Shown here in pieces: positions 1-12,679 of a DNA stretch of 64,000 nucleotides (positions are counted from its first letter, which is position 1; every line of letters starts with the position of its first letter). The translations under genes and the position numbers were made by a program. The notes beneath the pieces were generated by a model. It did not search any database, was not told the DNA's origin, and was given only the letters and a program-made list of their open reading frames with translations. Source of the DNA: Lepidodermella squamata (lineage: Eukaryota; Gastrotricha); contig JBLDXI010000042.1 in assembly GCA_047495785.1 (NCBI GenBank), positions 1,302,001 through 1,366,000 of the forward strand. Reading direction: 5' to 3'.

Positions 1-541
1 GCGTAACTTTAACCACCTTACAACTTAACGAATCCTCACCGATGAGGTAAGAAACTTGCAAGTGTGAATATGCACAGTTTCACATAGCAAAAACCAGCAA
101 GTTGGACATGGCACCCCATTAAAAAACCAAATTAGCCAAATTAGCTGAACATGTTCTTTACGAAGAAATGTTTCATATTTCGACGTTTTCGTCATCAACA
201 ATTTTTTATATTATTTAATTCAACCCTGCTTGATATTTTACAAACATTATTCGAAACTTCTAAGAAAGGTCCATAAAGTTTCACATTTCACAAAATGCAT
301 TTTTATTTTTCATTCATGCTACTACGAAGTACTAATGATAGCGCGGTACAATAACAAACACGTTGACATATGATATCTCAACGAAGCCGTCATTCACCAG
401 ATCTGGATACGGAATCCTCGCCACTTAATTCAACGTTGATTAATATTTTGCAAACATTTTTCGAAACTTTTAAGTATCCCAGTAGGGTCCAAAAAGTTCA
501 ACATTTCCCTTGACAATACCCTCGGGAAGTAGCTGTAGCGC
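1..541. repeat. Left copy of a 541-bp direct segmental repeat
   Basis: This stretch recurs essentially unchanged at 4776-5316 in the same orientation. After the matching block the two copies continue into unrelated sequence, which marks a sharp duplication junction. It begins with a dispersed motif family (GCGTAACTTTAACCACC) that also occurs in diverged form near 4300, 6640 and 7815. No gene is visible. Confidence 0.9.
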
Positions 542-660
542 CAGTTTTTTCGAGCTGTACGGCTCTGTGATGCATTACTCAAATTTCGAACTCGTAAATG
601 GGAGGGAAACCAGATCCTTCACAACTTCACTGGTCTTCTTTTTATAACAAAATCATTCCA

Positions 661-1703
661 TCCCATATCTTGCGTCACACGCCGCGTTCGCACGCGCATG
701 ATTGAGGTTGGAGGTCTTCGACTTTAAAATGATAACCCTACCAGCAATCCGTGCTAACGATTACGTCAGCCGGGAAAGTTCATCTTTTTCGGACCTTCAT
801 CAGCGGGAACGATTACGTCTCATAAAAAAACTAGTTGTTCCCTTCCACGGTCCCGTATATTTCGCGTTGCAGAGATTGTGGATGTTCCCCAGGCAAAATT
901 GAACTTTAAAGTACAAGTTCCCAACTGCCGTATCGCGCGGAATAATTACTGCAAAGGTTTACCTGCCATTCTCGTTATCACTTCTAAATAACGTAAAACA
1001 GTCTCGTATCAATTTCGTTGATTTTCGATTTTCACTACATTTAAGGAAAATATATAGTTGGTGCTTGACGTACCGAAAAATGAGTGTGTAGTCTGATTCA
1101 ATGTTAGGGTTCGTATTGTTCGCTTTTAGAGCGGCGTCCTTTTCAAGCTTCACTTTCCGCCCCGTTCACTTTCAAAGGAAGGTCGAGGGTTCGAACCCAA
1201 GCTTTCGTTGAACTGCTCTCTAATGATTTCTGTCAACATGCTCTCGCTGTTGGCGATATTTGGTCATCGACTTCAATTCAACTTCAATTCAATCCTTGTC
1301 ATTCAATTGTAACCTCAACAATTTGTTTTTCAAGAAATTACCGAAACTTCGGATAGTCGTTGGTTCGAACCCAAACCCTCGTTCAACTGCTCAGCAACGA
1401 TTTCTTTCATCCGTATGCTCTCAATCTTGGCGTTAACGTCGTTACCGAAATCGATTTACCTTGTACATGTTATTCAATCGCACCCTGCTTGAATTAGTAT
1501 GCCAATTTTTTGAAAATTTAAAAGTTAAAAGGTCGAGGTTTCGAACCCAAGCTTTCGTTGAACTGCTTTGTGATGATTTCGTTCTCCTTCATGCAGCCAG
1601 AAGCTCTTGACGTCTAAATGCTCTCGTTTTCGGCGTCAACGTCATTACCGAGATCGATTCAGTTTGTACATTCAATCGCTCCCTCCTTCAATTTTTATAA
1701 CAA
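661..1703. repeat. Left copy of a ~1.05-kb direct repeat (partner 9670-10740)
   Basis: The block matches 9670-10740 in the same orientation with scattered substitutions. The right copy has a 21-bp extra stretch near 9721. Both contain several B-box-like cores (GGTTCGAACCC, for example at 1188-1198) embedded in diverged ~180-bp units. Short open frames here are shared by both copies but have no recognisable protein features, so I treat the block as non-coding repeat. Confidence 0.85.
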
Positions 1704-3210
1704 TCTCGTCATCAGTGACATGGATTCTACCAATTCATGTCATTCAATTGTTACCCCGATTAATTTTTACAACAAACCTATCGAAACTTCGAAACTTAAC
1801 TTAAATTATATTATCCAACCTTCATGTTTTGTTATTTGCGTTCTCGTCATCAGTGTCATCGATTCTCCCAATTCATGTCATTCAGTTGTTACCCCGATTA
1901 ATTTTTACAACAACCTCTCGAAACTTCGAAACTTTAGCTCAAACCTTCTTGTTTTGTTCTTTTTGCGTTCTCGTCATCAGTGACATGGATTCTACCAATT
2001 CATGTCATTCAATTGTTACCCTGATTGTTTTTTTACAACAAACTCTCGAAACTTCGAAACTTCAAAACATGGTCGTGGGTTCGAACCAGATTTCTCCTTT
2101 TTCTACTCATCAATTTGTTCTTTAACCTTCACGCATTCGTTGTTGGCGTTTTCGTCATCAGCTACATCGATTCTACCAATTCATGTCATTCAATAGTTCT
2201 TTTGTTTGTTTTTCACAACAAAGTCTCACTTCAAAACATGGTCGTGGTTTCGAATCCGATCTCTGGTCGTTCCGCTCTCAAATTTTATTCTTCAACCTTC
2301 CTGTTTTGTTATGTGCGTACTCGTCATCAGTGACATCGATTCTCCCAATTCATGTCATTCAGTTGTTACCCCGATTAATTTTTACAACAAATTCTCGGAA
2401 CTTCGAAACTTGACTTAAATTATATTATCCAACCTTCATGTTTTGTTATTTGCGTTCTCGTCATCAGTGACATCGATTCTCCCAATTCATGTCATTCAAT
2501 TGTTACCCCGATTAATTTTTACAACAAACTCTCGAAACTTCGAAACTTCAAAACATGGTCGTGGGTTCGAACCAGATTTCTCCTTTTTCTACTCATCAAT
2601 TTGTTCTTTAACCTTCACGCATTCGTTGTTGGCGTTTTCGTCATCAGCTACATCGATTCTACCAATTCATGTCATTCAATAGTTCTTTTGTTTGTTTTTC
2701 ACAACAAAGTCTCACTTCAAAACATGGTCGTGGTTTCGAATCCGATCTCTGGTCGTTCCGCTCTCAAATTTTATTCTTGAACCTTCCTGTTTTGTTATGT
2801 GCGTACTCGTCATCAGTGACATCGATTCTCCCAATTCATGTCATTCAGTTGTTACCCCGATTAATTTTTACAACAACCTCTCGAAACTTCGAAACTTTAG
2901 CTCAAACCTTCTTGTTTTGTTCTTTTTGCGTTCTCGTCATCAGTGACATGGATTCTACCAATTCATGTCATTCAATTGTTACCCTGATTGTTTTTTTACA
3001 ACAAACTCTCGAAACTTCGAAACTTCAAAACATGGTCGTGGGTTCGAACCAGATCTCTCCTTTTTCTACTCATCAATTTGTTCTTCAACCTGCACGCATT
3101 CGTTGTTGGCGTTTTCGTCATCAGCTACATCGATTCTACCAATTCATGTCATTCAATTGTTAACTCGATTTTACAACATCTTCTCGAAATTTTATGAAAG
3201 CGAATAAATG
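1704..3210. repeat. Cluster of diverged ~180-bp superfamily units
   Basis: Successive imperfect units share a core resembling TCATCAG..CATCGATTCT followed by CCAATTCATGTCATTCAATT. They alternate with GGTTCGAACC-type B-box cores. Blocks of several units are themselves duplicated (around 1960-2340 and 2940-3150). Many overlapping short open frames arise because the units repeat, and none looks like a gene. Confidence 0.85.
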
Positions 3211-4020
3211 TTCAACTACTCTTTAACGTGCATTCTTCTCTAAATATTTCCAAGCCATTCAAAAATACGTTGGACGGTTCCTGAGCGAACCCGAAATTAC
3301 TACTTATCTATAAACACCTAATCCGGAGAACATTCAAATTTACAATTCAATTTCATGTTTCATCAACATTGGGGTGAGGGGGAAGCACCGTCCCCTCCAA
3401 CGACGTGGAGGGGATCTCGTAGGGGTGGTTCGAGTCCGTACCCATTACCCAGGAGAGTAGAGAAAAAGAAAGAAAAGGCTAGCGCAGCGTAAGCCTTGTC
3501 GAACTCTCCTGGATGGGGGCGCGACTCTGGGAGTTCCGAAGGAACGCCAGTTCCTTTACGCGTGTTTTACACATACGCCGTAGATTACCACGAACGAAGT
3601 GAGATTTCATCCCAACAGGGGGGCCCGAGAACGCGTTGGTTAACAGGACATACTCCGATCGACTTGCCCGATTTATGGTGGTATCCTGGACCCCTCAGGA
3701 CCTCCCAGAAACTTTTTCAGCTCAATCGGACCTTCCGTTGATTTTCTAGAAATTAGGACGGTTTTTTCTTATTTTACCGTATTTTTTGGTCACGTGACCT
3801 GAAATGGGTAGTATATGAGGGGACAGTAGGAGGATATGATAGGTACACCAAAAAACAAACCACGCTGACCAAAGCTTCCCAGCCAGCTGACAGGCTGGCC
3901 CCTCGCCCCTGGGGGAGAGGGGCCCACAATAGATCAACAATGCAAGCTCGCGACTAAAGAGCAAACGACAAAAAGGCAATATAAATAAAATGCAAGGTCA
4001 ATTGAAAAGACGTGAGGCAA
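2851..4020. repeat. Left copy of a ~1.15-kb direct repeat (partner 5320-6478)
   Basis: From about 2851 the sequence is repeated almost exactly at +2469 bp. The duplicated block joins the end of the 180-bp-unit cluster to one copy of the ~640-bp hairpin-rich repeat. The right copy lies immediately after the second copy of the 541-bp repeat, so two formerly separate blocks were brought together there. Confidence 0.88.
3371..3985 (+). repeat. Dispersed hairpin-rich repeat, copy 1
   Basis: This is one of five copies in the window (others start near 5840, 11712, 26890 and 44872). It begins with a perfect 8-bp hairpin around the arm CCCCTCCA (3392-3413). An exact Pol III B-box match, GGTTCGAGTCC, follows at 3427-3437, then a purine-rich tract and an open stretch. 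It ends in a GC-rich hairpin with arms GGCCCCT/AGGGGCC (3897-3924). I recognise no encoded protein. A structured, tRNA-related SINE or a non-autonomous transposon are both possible. Confidence 0.8.
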
Positions 4021-4775
4021 ATAAATTGTGAATTATGCATTTAAAGCAACAGAATTACCCGTAATCGACTACGGAGAATCCGAATACGACATTCATTTTG
4101 TTAAAGCAATGATAATCCAATGATAATCACTTCAACAAATTTCGCGCTCGAGCAGCTGCGTTACGGACTACGGAGAATCCGAATATGACATTTATTTCAT
4201 TATCGAAATATGATAACCCATGATAACCCTTCAAACCATTTTCGCCCTCCTTTTACCCACTTTCGCCGCGCCACTTGCGTATTTTCACCACGAGTTGCGT
4301 ATCTTTCACCACCTAACAACTTACGACGCATCACTGTTGAGGTAAGAAACTTCGAACAAGCACTTCAAATTATGCGCCACATCGACCCATCGACATCGAG
4401 CTGCGTATCGCTGAGGACCATCTCATCATTGTTGTAAATTCAGTCATTCATGTACACTGATGATTGTTATACGTTATACGTATGTGTTCCTTGTGATATG
4501 AGTTCTTTGAGAACCTTGTGGAATATGTGTTAAACGTGATTCACCACAAAAGATCCGCCTTGAAACACAGCTAACTTACACTGCCTTTTTGTGTCCATTG
4601 CCATAGAAGGTGCATTTTGCACATTAATCTATGGGTTTACCCGTAATCGACTACGGAGAATCCGAATATGACATCCATTTTATTATAAAGCAATCCTAAC
4701 CCCATGATAATCCTTCCAATAATTTTCCAAAAATGTTCCGGCTCGCGCGGCTGCGCCGCACTCGCTGAAAGAGTT
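4021..4775. other. Intergenic region with dispersed short repeats
   Basis: No gene is visible. A motif containing TAATCGACTACGGAGAATCC occurs near 4062, 4170 and 4637, and again near 6515 and 12401, each time followed by a similar AT-rich stretch. The block also holds a diverged version of the repeat that opens the window (near 4290-4360). Confidence 0.7.
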
Positions 4776-5316
4776 GCGTAACTTTAACCACCTTACAACT
4801 TAACGAATCCTCACCGATGAGGTAAGAAACTTGCAAGTGTGAATATGCACAGTTTCACATAGCAAAAACCAGCAAGTTGGACATGGCACCCCATTAAAAA
4901 ACCAAATTAGCCAAATTAGCTGAACATGTTCTTTACGAAGAAATGTTTCATATTTCGACGTTTTCGTCATCAACAATTTTTTATATTATTTAATTCAACC
5001 CTGCTTGATATTTTACAAACATTATTCGAAACTTCTAAGAAAGGTCCATAAAGTTTCACATTTCACAAAATGCATTTTTATTTTTCATTCATGCTACTAC
5101 GAAGTACTAATGATAGCGCGGTACAATAACAAACACGTTGACATATGATATCTCAACGAAGCCGTCATTCACCAGATCTGGATACGGAATCCTCGCCACT
5201 TAATTCAACGTTGATTAATATTTTGCAAACATTTTTCGAAACTTTTAAGTATCCCAGTAGGGTCCAAAAAGTTCAACATTTCCCTTGACAATACCCTCGG
5301 GAAGTAGCTGTAGCGC
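4776..5316. repeat. Right copy of the 541-bp direct repeat
   Basis: It corresponds base for base, as far as I can see, to 1-541. It ends abruptly at GTAGCGC, where the sequence switches to the block duplicated from 2851 onward. Confidence 0.9.
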
Positions 5317-5319
5317 TGT

Positions 5320-6478
5320 GTTACCCCGATTAATTTTTACAACAACCTCTCGAAACTTCGAAACTTTAGCTCAAACCTTCTTGTTTTGTTCTTTTTGCGT
5401 TCTCGTCATCAGTGACATGGATTCTACCAATTCATGTCATTCAATTGTTACCCTGATTGTTTTTTTACAACAAACTCTCGAAACTTCGAAACTTCAAAAC
5501 ATGGTCGTGGGTTCGAACCAGATCTCTCCTTTTTCTACTCATCAATTTGTTCTTCAACCTGCACGCATTCGTTGTTGGCGTTTTCGTCATCAGCTACATC
5601 GATTCTACCAATTCATGTCATTCAATTGTTAACTCGATTTTACAACATCTTCTCGAAATTTTATGAAAGCGAATAAATGTTCAACTACTCTTTAACGTGC
5701 ATTCTTCTCTAAATATTTCCAAGCCATTCAAAAATACGTTGGACGGTTCCTGAGCGAACCCGAAATTACTACTTATCTATAAACACCTAATCCGGAGAAC
5801 ATTCAAATTTACAATTCAATTTCATGTTTCATCAACATTGGGGTGAGGGGGAAGCACCGTCCCCTCCAACGACGTGGAGGGGATCTCGTAGGGGTGGTTC
5901 GAGTCCGTACCCATTACCCAGGAGAGTAGAGAAAAAGAAAGAAAAGGCTAGCGCAGCGTAAGCCTTGTCGAACTCTCCTGGATGGGGGCGCGACTCTGGG
6001 AGTTCCGAAGGAACGCCAGTTCCTTTACGCGTGTTTTACACATACGCCGTAGATTACCACGAACGAAGTGAGATTTCATCCCAACAGGGGGGCCCGAGAA
6101 CGCGTTGGTTAACAGGACATACTCCGATCGACTTGCCCGATTTATGGTGGTATCCTGGACCCCTCAGGACCTCCCAGAAACTTTTTCAGCTCAATCGGAC
6201 CTTCCGTTGATTTTCTAGAAATTAGGACGGTTTTTACCTATTTTACCGTATTTTTTAGTCACGTGACCTGGAATGGGTAGTATACGACAGGACAGTAGGA
6301 GGATATGATAGGTACACCAAAAAACAAACCACGCTGACCAAAGCTTCCGAGCCAGCTGACAGGCTGGCCCCTCGCCCCTGGGGGAGAGGGGCCCCACAAT
6401 AGCCCGCGACAAAAGAGCAAACGACAAAAAGGCAATATAAATAAAAGTCAAGGTCGATTGAAAAAACCTGCGGCAAAT
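5320..6478. repeat. Right copy of the ~1.15-kb direct repeat
   Basis: It matches 2851-4020, including dispersed hairpin-rich repeat copy 2 (5840 to about 6452). The two copies differ by a few substitutions and by a short deletion near the terminal GC hairpin. Confidence 0.88.
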
Positions 6479-8400
6479 TGTTTGTGCATTTTGCACATTA
6501 ATCTATGGGTTTACCCGTAATCGACTACGGAGAATCCGAATATGAAATCCATTTTATTATAAAGCAATGATAACCCCATGATAATCCTTCCTAAAGTTTT
6601 CTGGCTCGCGCGGCTGCGTCGCACTCGCTGAAAGAGTTGCGTAACTTTCACCACCTAACGACGCCTCGCTGAGATATGAAACTTCGAACAAGCACAACAA
6701 GGTTTTTTCCAACATGTTCAAGCTGACAGCTAGAGTTTCGCAATACAGGTTAGTCCACAAATACAGAATACTACCTTTGAAAACCAACTTCTTTGCAATC
6801 ACGGCGACATTTCATTTCTTGTGAACGATCAACAGAATCATACTTATTCGTCGTTATTCAGTCGGTATTCAGTTTTCTAACCATATTTTATCTCATCGTT
6901 CTGGTCAAAATAACCAAATTCGCTCGGAAACCAAGTTTTTCCCACCCAAAATGGTCTTACAACAAGTCGAATATGTTCTTTACAAGGAAATGTTTCACGT
7001 CATCAACAATTTTTTATGCTATTTACTTCAACCCTGCTTAATTTTTTACAAACATCAATCAAAACTTCCAAGTAAGATTCAACATGAAGTTCAACATTTC
7101 GCAAAATACGTTTCGAAGTACTTCGAAACTTCAACTTAAATTATATTATCCAACCTTCATGTGTTGTTCTTTGCGTTCTCGTCATCAGTGACATCGATTC
7201 TACCAATTCATGTCATTCAATTGTTACCCTAATTTTTTTTACAACAAACTCTCGAAACTTCAAACTTTCAAAACATGGTCGTAGGTTCCAACCCGATCTC
7301 TCCTTTTCTACTCTTCAATTTGTTCTTTAACCCTCACGCATTCGTTCTTTACGTTCTCGTCATCAGTGACATCGATTCTACTAATTCATGTCTTTCAATT
7401 GTTACCCTGATTGTTCTTTACAACAACCTCTCTAGACTTCGAAACTTCAACTTAAATTATATTATCCAACCTTCATGTTTTGTTCTTTGCGTTCTCGTCA
7501 TCGGTGACATAGATTCTCCCAATTCATGTCTCGCAATTGTTACCCCGATTAATTATTACAACAACCTCTCGAAACTTCGAAACTTCAACTCAAACCTTCT
7601 TGTGTTCTTCTTTGCGTTCTACTTCTACCGTACCCTAATTTTGTTACCCTAATTGTTTTTACAACAAACAACAAACTGCAAGTTGGACATTGCAAATTAA
7701 ACACATTATACACATTAAAAAAGTCACATTATACCAAGGAATCCCTGCAAGCTTATACCAATCTGCAATAATTGGTTGAATTAAGATTCATGTGATTCGC
7801 TGAAAGAGTTGCGTAACTTTCACCACCTAAAAACTTAAGACGCCTCGCTGAGATAAGAAACTTCCAACAAGAACTTCACAATAAGGTTTTTTCGAACATG
7901 TTCAACCTGACAGCGAGTGTGTTGCAATTCAGCTTATTCCACAAATTCACAATCCTCCATTGAAAACCAACTTGACTGAATCACCGCGACGTTTGCTTTG
8001 TTGTAAACGATGAACAGAATCATACTTATTCGTCGTTATTCAGTCGGTTTTCTATGCGTATTTCATCTCAACGTTATGGTCAATGTGACCAATTTCGTCA
8101 CCTAACGGTTTGTTTACTGCTCTCCAGGCCGACAGGAGATCATAAATTGACGATAGATACAAGAGAGCAAACGACAAAAGAGCAAGTCTTATTACTGATA
8201 AGTTACTGTCCAAGGTCCAAGGTCGTGGGTACGAACCCAAGCTCCAAGCTCTCGTTTAACTGCTCTTCATGCTCTCGCTCTCTCAACCTCATGTTGGCGA
8301 TTTCTTCGTCACCGAGTTTAATTCAACTTATTCATGTCATTCAATTGTACTCTGATCAATTCTTTCAACAATGTTCCGAAACTGTGAAACCTCGATAGGC
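6479..8400. repeat. Mixed dispersed repeats and diverged 180-bp units
   Basis: The interval holds the TAATCGACTACGG motif (6515), two diverged versions of the window-opening repeat (about 6640 and 7815), and four or five units of the ~180-bp superfamily (about 7150-7660). No gene is visible. Confidence 0.7.
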
Positions 8401-9660
8401 AGCTCGAGGGTTCGAACCCAAGCTCTCGTTTAACCGCTCCCATGCTTTAGTTCTCAGCGTAGTCGTTATCATCGACATCGATTTAACTTGTGGATGTAAT
8501 TCCATTGTACCCTGCTTAATTTGTTACTCAACTTTTTTTAAAATTTGAAATATCGAAGGAAGGTCATGGGTTCGTACCCAAGCTCATGTGAACCTTCAAC
8601 ATCACTCAAGCTCTGGTTTAGCTGCTCTCTAATGATATCTGTCATCCTTATACTTTTGGTCTCGGAATTATTTACTAGTGATGGTTAACTAGCGTGGTTA
8701 ACAGGTAATCCGAAAACTGTTAAAAAGTACTCAAAATACGTGTAGACGACTCGGTATTAAGACGGTGTGTTCCTCTTTATTTTTATGAAACGGTCGAAGG
8801 TTCGAATTCAACCTTTCGTTCAACTGCTTTGCGATGATTTCGTTCATTCCCAAGCTCTCATTCTCGGCATTAACGTCATTACCGACATCGATTTAGTTTG
8901 CACTTGTCATTCAGTCGAACCCCGCTAAATTTTGCTCTCCAAGGAATTCTTTCATCCGTATGCTCTAGTTCTCGGCTTTTTGGTCAACACCGACATCGAA
9001 TTGCCTTTTGCCTTGTACATGGTAATCAATTGTACTCTGCTTACTTATTTATAAGAATTTGTAAGGAGCGGAGTGAAAACAAGAAGCTATTTGCCAAGTA
9101 TTGCCTTTATTAATAACGAGAATATTTAATAATACAAACTGAATCAATACAGAAACAAAGATGTTTATATATGTCCATGGAATAATCTGGAACATAGAAG
9201 GTTCCAGAACAGGAAAGTTCCAGAGCATGGAAGGTTCCAGAACATAGAATGTTCTAGATCCTCACAGAATTGTCTAAAAATTTGAAATCTCTGAGTTTGA
9301 ACCCTCGCTCTCGTTAAACTGCTCTCCAACGAATTCTTTCATCTGTATGCTCTCCTTCACTGCGTTATCCTCACCGGGAACATGGATTCAACTAATCCCA
9401 GTCATTCAATTGTACTTTGCTCAATGTTTTCAAAGAATTTTGTGAACAATTGAAATTTCAAAGTAACATCAAGGGTTCGAACCCAAGGTCACGTTAAACT
9501 GCTCTCCTATGATTTCTGTCACCCTCGTGGTCTCGTTCTCGGCGTTTTCGTCATCCACGACATCGATTTGACTGTTATGGTCAAAGTAACCAAATTCGTT
9601 CGCAAACCAAGCATCACCGTTGTAAATATTAGCTGAAAATATTTCAGTTCGAACGTGTAG
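8401..9660. repeat. Highly diverged ~180-bp units with B-box cores
   Basis: Exact or near-exact GGTTCGAACCC cores occur at 8409 and 9473, with degenerate ones between. The spacing and flanking phrases (CTCTCGTTC, TGTCATTCAATTGTA) identify them as old members of the same superfamily. The interval contains the minisatellite annotated separately at 9187-9260. Confidence 0.7.
9187..9260. promoter_or_regulatory. Heat-shock-element-like minisatellite
   Basis: Four 16-17 bp tandem units of the form CCAGAACATAGAAGGTT create alternating inverted GAA/TTC pentamers. Two perfect nGAAnnTTCnnGAAn arrays lie at 9196-9210 and 9229-9243, with near-perfect ones between and after. This is the consensus bound by trimeric heat-shock factor. 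No gene start is adjacent, so whether it regulates anything is unknown. Confidence 0.6.
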
Positions 9661-9669
9661 ACGACGAAC

Positions 9670-10740
9670 ATCCCATATCTTGCGTCACACGCCGCGTTCA
9701 CACGCGCATGATTGAGGTTGGAACATTTCTTCTGCCACTTTGAGGTCTTCGACTTTAAAATGATAACCCTACCAGCAATCCGTGCTAACGATTCCGTCAG
9801 CCGGGAAAAGTTCATCTTTTTCGGACCTTCATCAGCAGGAACGATTACGTCTCATAAAAAACTAGTTGTTCCCTTCCACGGTCCCGTATATTTCGCGTTG
9901 CAGAGATTGTGGATGTTCCCCAGCCAAAATTGAGCTTTAAAGTACAAGTTCCAAACTGCCGTATCGCGCGGGATAATCACTGCAAAGGTTTACCTGCCAT
10001 TCTCGTTATCACTTCTAAATAAAGTAAAACAGTCTCGTATCAGTTTCGTTGATTTTCGATTTTCACTACATTTAAGGGAAATATATAGTTGGTGCTTGAC
10101 GTACCGAAAAATGAGTGTGTAGTCTGATTCAATGTTAGGGTTCGTGTTGTTCGCTTTTAGAGCGGCGTCCTTTTCAAGCTTCACTTTCCGCCCCGTTCAC
10201 TTTCAAAGGAAGGTCGAGGGTTCGAACCCAAGCTGTCGTTGAACTGCTCTCTAATGATTTCTGTCAACATGTTCTCGCTGTTGGCGATATTTCGTCATCG
10301 ACTTCAATTCAACTTCAATTCAATCCTTGTCATTCAATTGTAACCTCAACAATTTGTTTTTCTAGAAATGACCGAAACTTCGGATAGTCGTTGGTTCGAA
10401 CCCAAACCCTCGTTCAACTGCTCAGCAACGATTTCTTTCATCCGTATGCTCTCAATCTTGGCGTTAACGTCGTTACCGAAATCGATTTACCTTGTACATG
10501 TTATTCAATCGCACCCTGCTTGAATTATTATGACAATTTTTTGAAAATTTGAAAGTTAAAAGGTCGAGGTTTCGAACCCAAGCTTTTGTTGAACTGCTTT
10601 GTGATGATTTCGTTCACCTTCATGCAGCCAGAAGCTCTTGACGTCTAAATGCTGTCGTTTTCGGCGTCAACGTCATTACCGAGATCGATTTAGTTTGTAC
10701 ATATCATTCAATCGCTCCCTCCTTCAATTTTTATAACAAT
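9670..10740. repeat. Right copy of the ~1.05-kb direct repeat
   Basis: It matches 661-1703. B-box-like GGTTCGAACCC cores are preserved near 10220 and 10395. A 21-bp stretch after position 9720 is absent from the left copy. Confidence 0.85.
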
Positions 10741-11560
10741 TTTCTGAAAATTTGGAATTTTAAAGGAACGGCAAGGGTTCGAACCCAAGCTGACGTTCAG
10801 CCGCTCTCCAAGGAATTCTTGCATCCGTATGCTCTCGTTCTCGGCGTTTTCGTCATCAGCAACATCGATTCAACTTATCCTTGTCATTCAATTGTATCCT
10901 GATCAATTATTTTTAATTTGTTTACCAAAATTTGAAATTCAAAAAGAAGACCGATTGTTTGTTACAACAACCTCTCGAAACTTCGAAACTTCAGCTCAAA
11001 CCTTCTTTTTTGTTCTTTTTGCGTTCTCGTCATCAGTGAGATCGATTCTACCAATTCATGTCATTCAATTGTTACCCCGATTAATTTTTACAACAACCTC
11101 TCGAAACTTTGAAACTTCAGCTCAAACCTTCTTGTTTCGTTCTTTCCGTTCTCTTCATCAGTGAGATCGATTCTCCCAATTCATGTCATTCAATTGTTAC
11201 CCCGATTAATTGTTACAACAACCTCTCAAAACTTCGAATCTTCAAAACATGGTCGTGGGTTCGAACCCGATCTCTCTTTTTTCTACTATTCAAACTGTTC
11301 TTTAACCTTAACGCATTCGTTCTTGGCGTTTTGGTCATCAGCTACATCGATTCTACTAATCCATGTCATTCAATTGTTAACCTGATTTTACAACTTTGAA
11401 ATTTTACATCTTCTCGAAATAACAATACATTAACAATAATAGGAATTTACAATCAGCTACATCGATTCTACTAATCCATGTCACTCAATTGTTAACCCGA
11501 TTTTACAACATCTTCTCGAAACTTTGAAATTTTATGAAAGCGAATAAATGTTCAACTACT
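10741..11560. repeat. Diverged ~180-bp superfamily units
   Basis: Four to five units carry the TCATCAG..CATCGATTC core and B-box cores near 10770 and 11258. The last unit is partly duplicated (11340-11380 versus 11455-11500). No gene is visible. Confidence 0.75.
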
Positions 11561-11711
11561 CTTTAACGTGCATTCTTCTCAAAATATTTTCCTAGCCATT
11601 CAATAATACGTTGGAAGGTTCCTGAGCGAACCCGAAATTACTGCTTATCTATCAAGACCTAATCCGAAGAACATTCTAATTTACAATTAAATTTCAAATG
11701 TCATCAGCATT

Positions 11712-12330
11712 GGGGTGAGGGGGAAGCACCGTCCCCTCCAACGACGTGGAGGGGATCTCCAAGGGGTGGTTCGAGTCCTTACCCATTACCCAGGAGAGTA
11801 GAGAAAAGAAAGAAAAGGCTAGCGCAGCGTTAGCCTTGTGGAACTCTCCTGGATGGGGGCGCGACTCTGGGAGTTCCGAAGGAACGCCAGTTCCTTTACA
11901 CGTGTTTTACACATACGCCGTAGATTACCACGAACGAAGTGAGATTTCATCCCAACAGGGGGGCCCGAGAACGCGTTGGTTAACAGGACATTCTCCGATG
12001 AAGCCGCCCGATTTATGGTAGTATCCTGGACCCCTCAGGACCTCCCAGAAACTTTTTCAGCTCTAACGGACCTTCCGTTGATTTTCTAGAAATTAGGACG
12101 GTTTTTTCCTATTTTACCGTATTTTTTGGTCACGTGACCCGGAATGGGTAGTATATGAGGGGACAGTAGGAGGATATGATAAGGACACCAAAAAACTAAC
12201 CACGCTAACCAGAGTATCCAAGCCAGCTGACAGGCTGGCCCCTCGCCCCTGGGGGAGAGGGGCCTACAATAAATCAACAATGCTAGCTGGCGACCAAAGA
12301 GCAAACGACGAAAAGGCAATATACGTAAAA
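11712..12330 (+). repeat. Dispersed hairpin-rich repeat, copy 3 (left flank of gene unit 1)
   Basis: It has the same layout as the copy at 3371: 5' CCCCTCCA hairpin, GGTTCGAGTCC B box, and terminal GGCCCCT/AGGGGCC hairpin. It lies upstream of the first Helitron-like gene. Copies 4 and 5 lie between and after the two gene units, all in the same orientation. Confidence 0.8.
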
Positions 12331-12679
12331 GTCAAGGTCAATTGAACAATTCTGCGGCGAATAAATTGTGCATTTTCCATATACAACAATAGGTTTACAT
12401 GTAATCGACAACGGAGAATCCGAATATGACGTTCATTTTGTTATGAAGCAATTATAACCCAATGATAGCCCCTCCAACTAATTTTTCTGTTCACTGCTAT
12501 GGAGTTGGCATGGTTATATTTTTTATTAAATAACATAATGCAGTTCAAGTTTCAGGGCTCGAAGTTTTAAAGCACATTTTTAAGTGAGCGGTTCAATAAC
12601 GCACTGTCTTATTTCCATATTCATATGCATGCGCAGAAACAAAAAAAAATAATAATAACAATAAAAAATTAAAAGAAAA

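Noticed and set aside
30-58. Hammerhead-ribozyme-like CCGATGAGG...GAAAC
   Set aside because: The core lacks the CTGATGA box and the helices do not close; other copies vary at essential positions.
3496-3741. 81-codon frame conserved in several dispersed repeat copies
   Set aside because: Conservation follows the whole repeat, including hairpins and non-coding parts; the more diverged copies break the frame.
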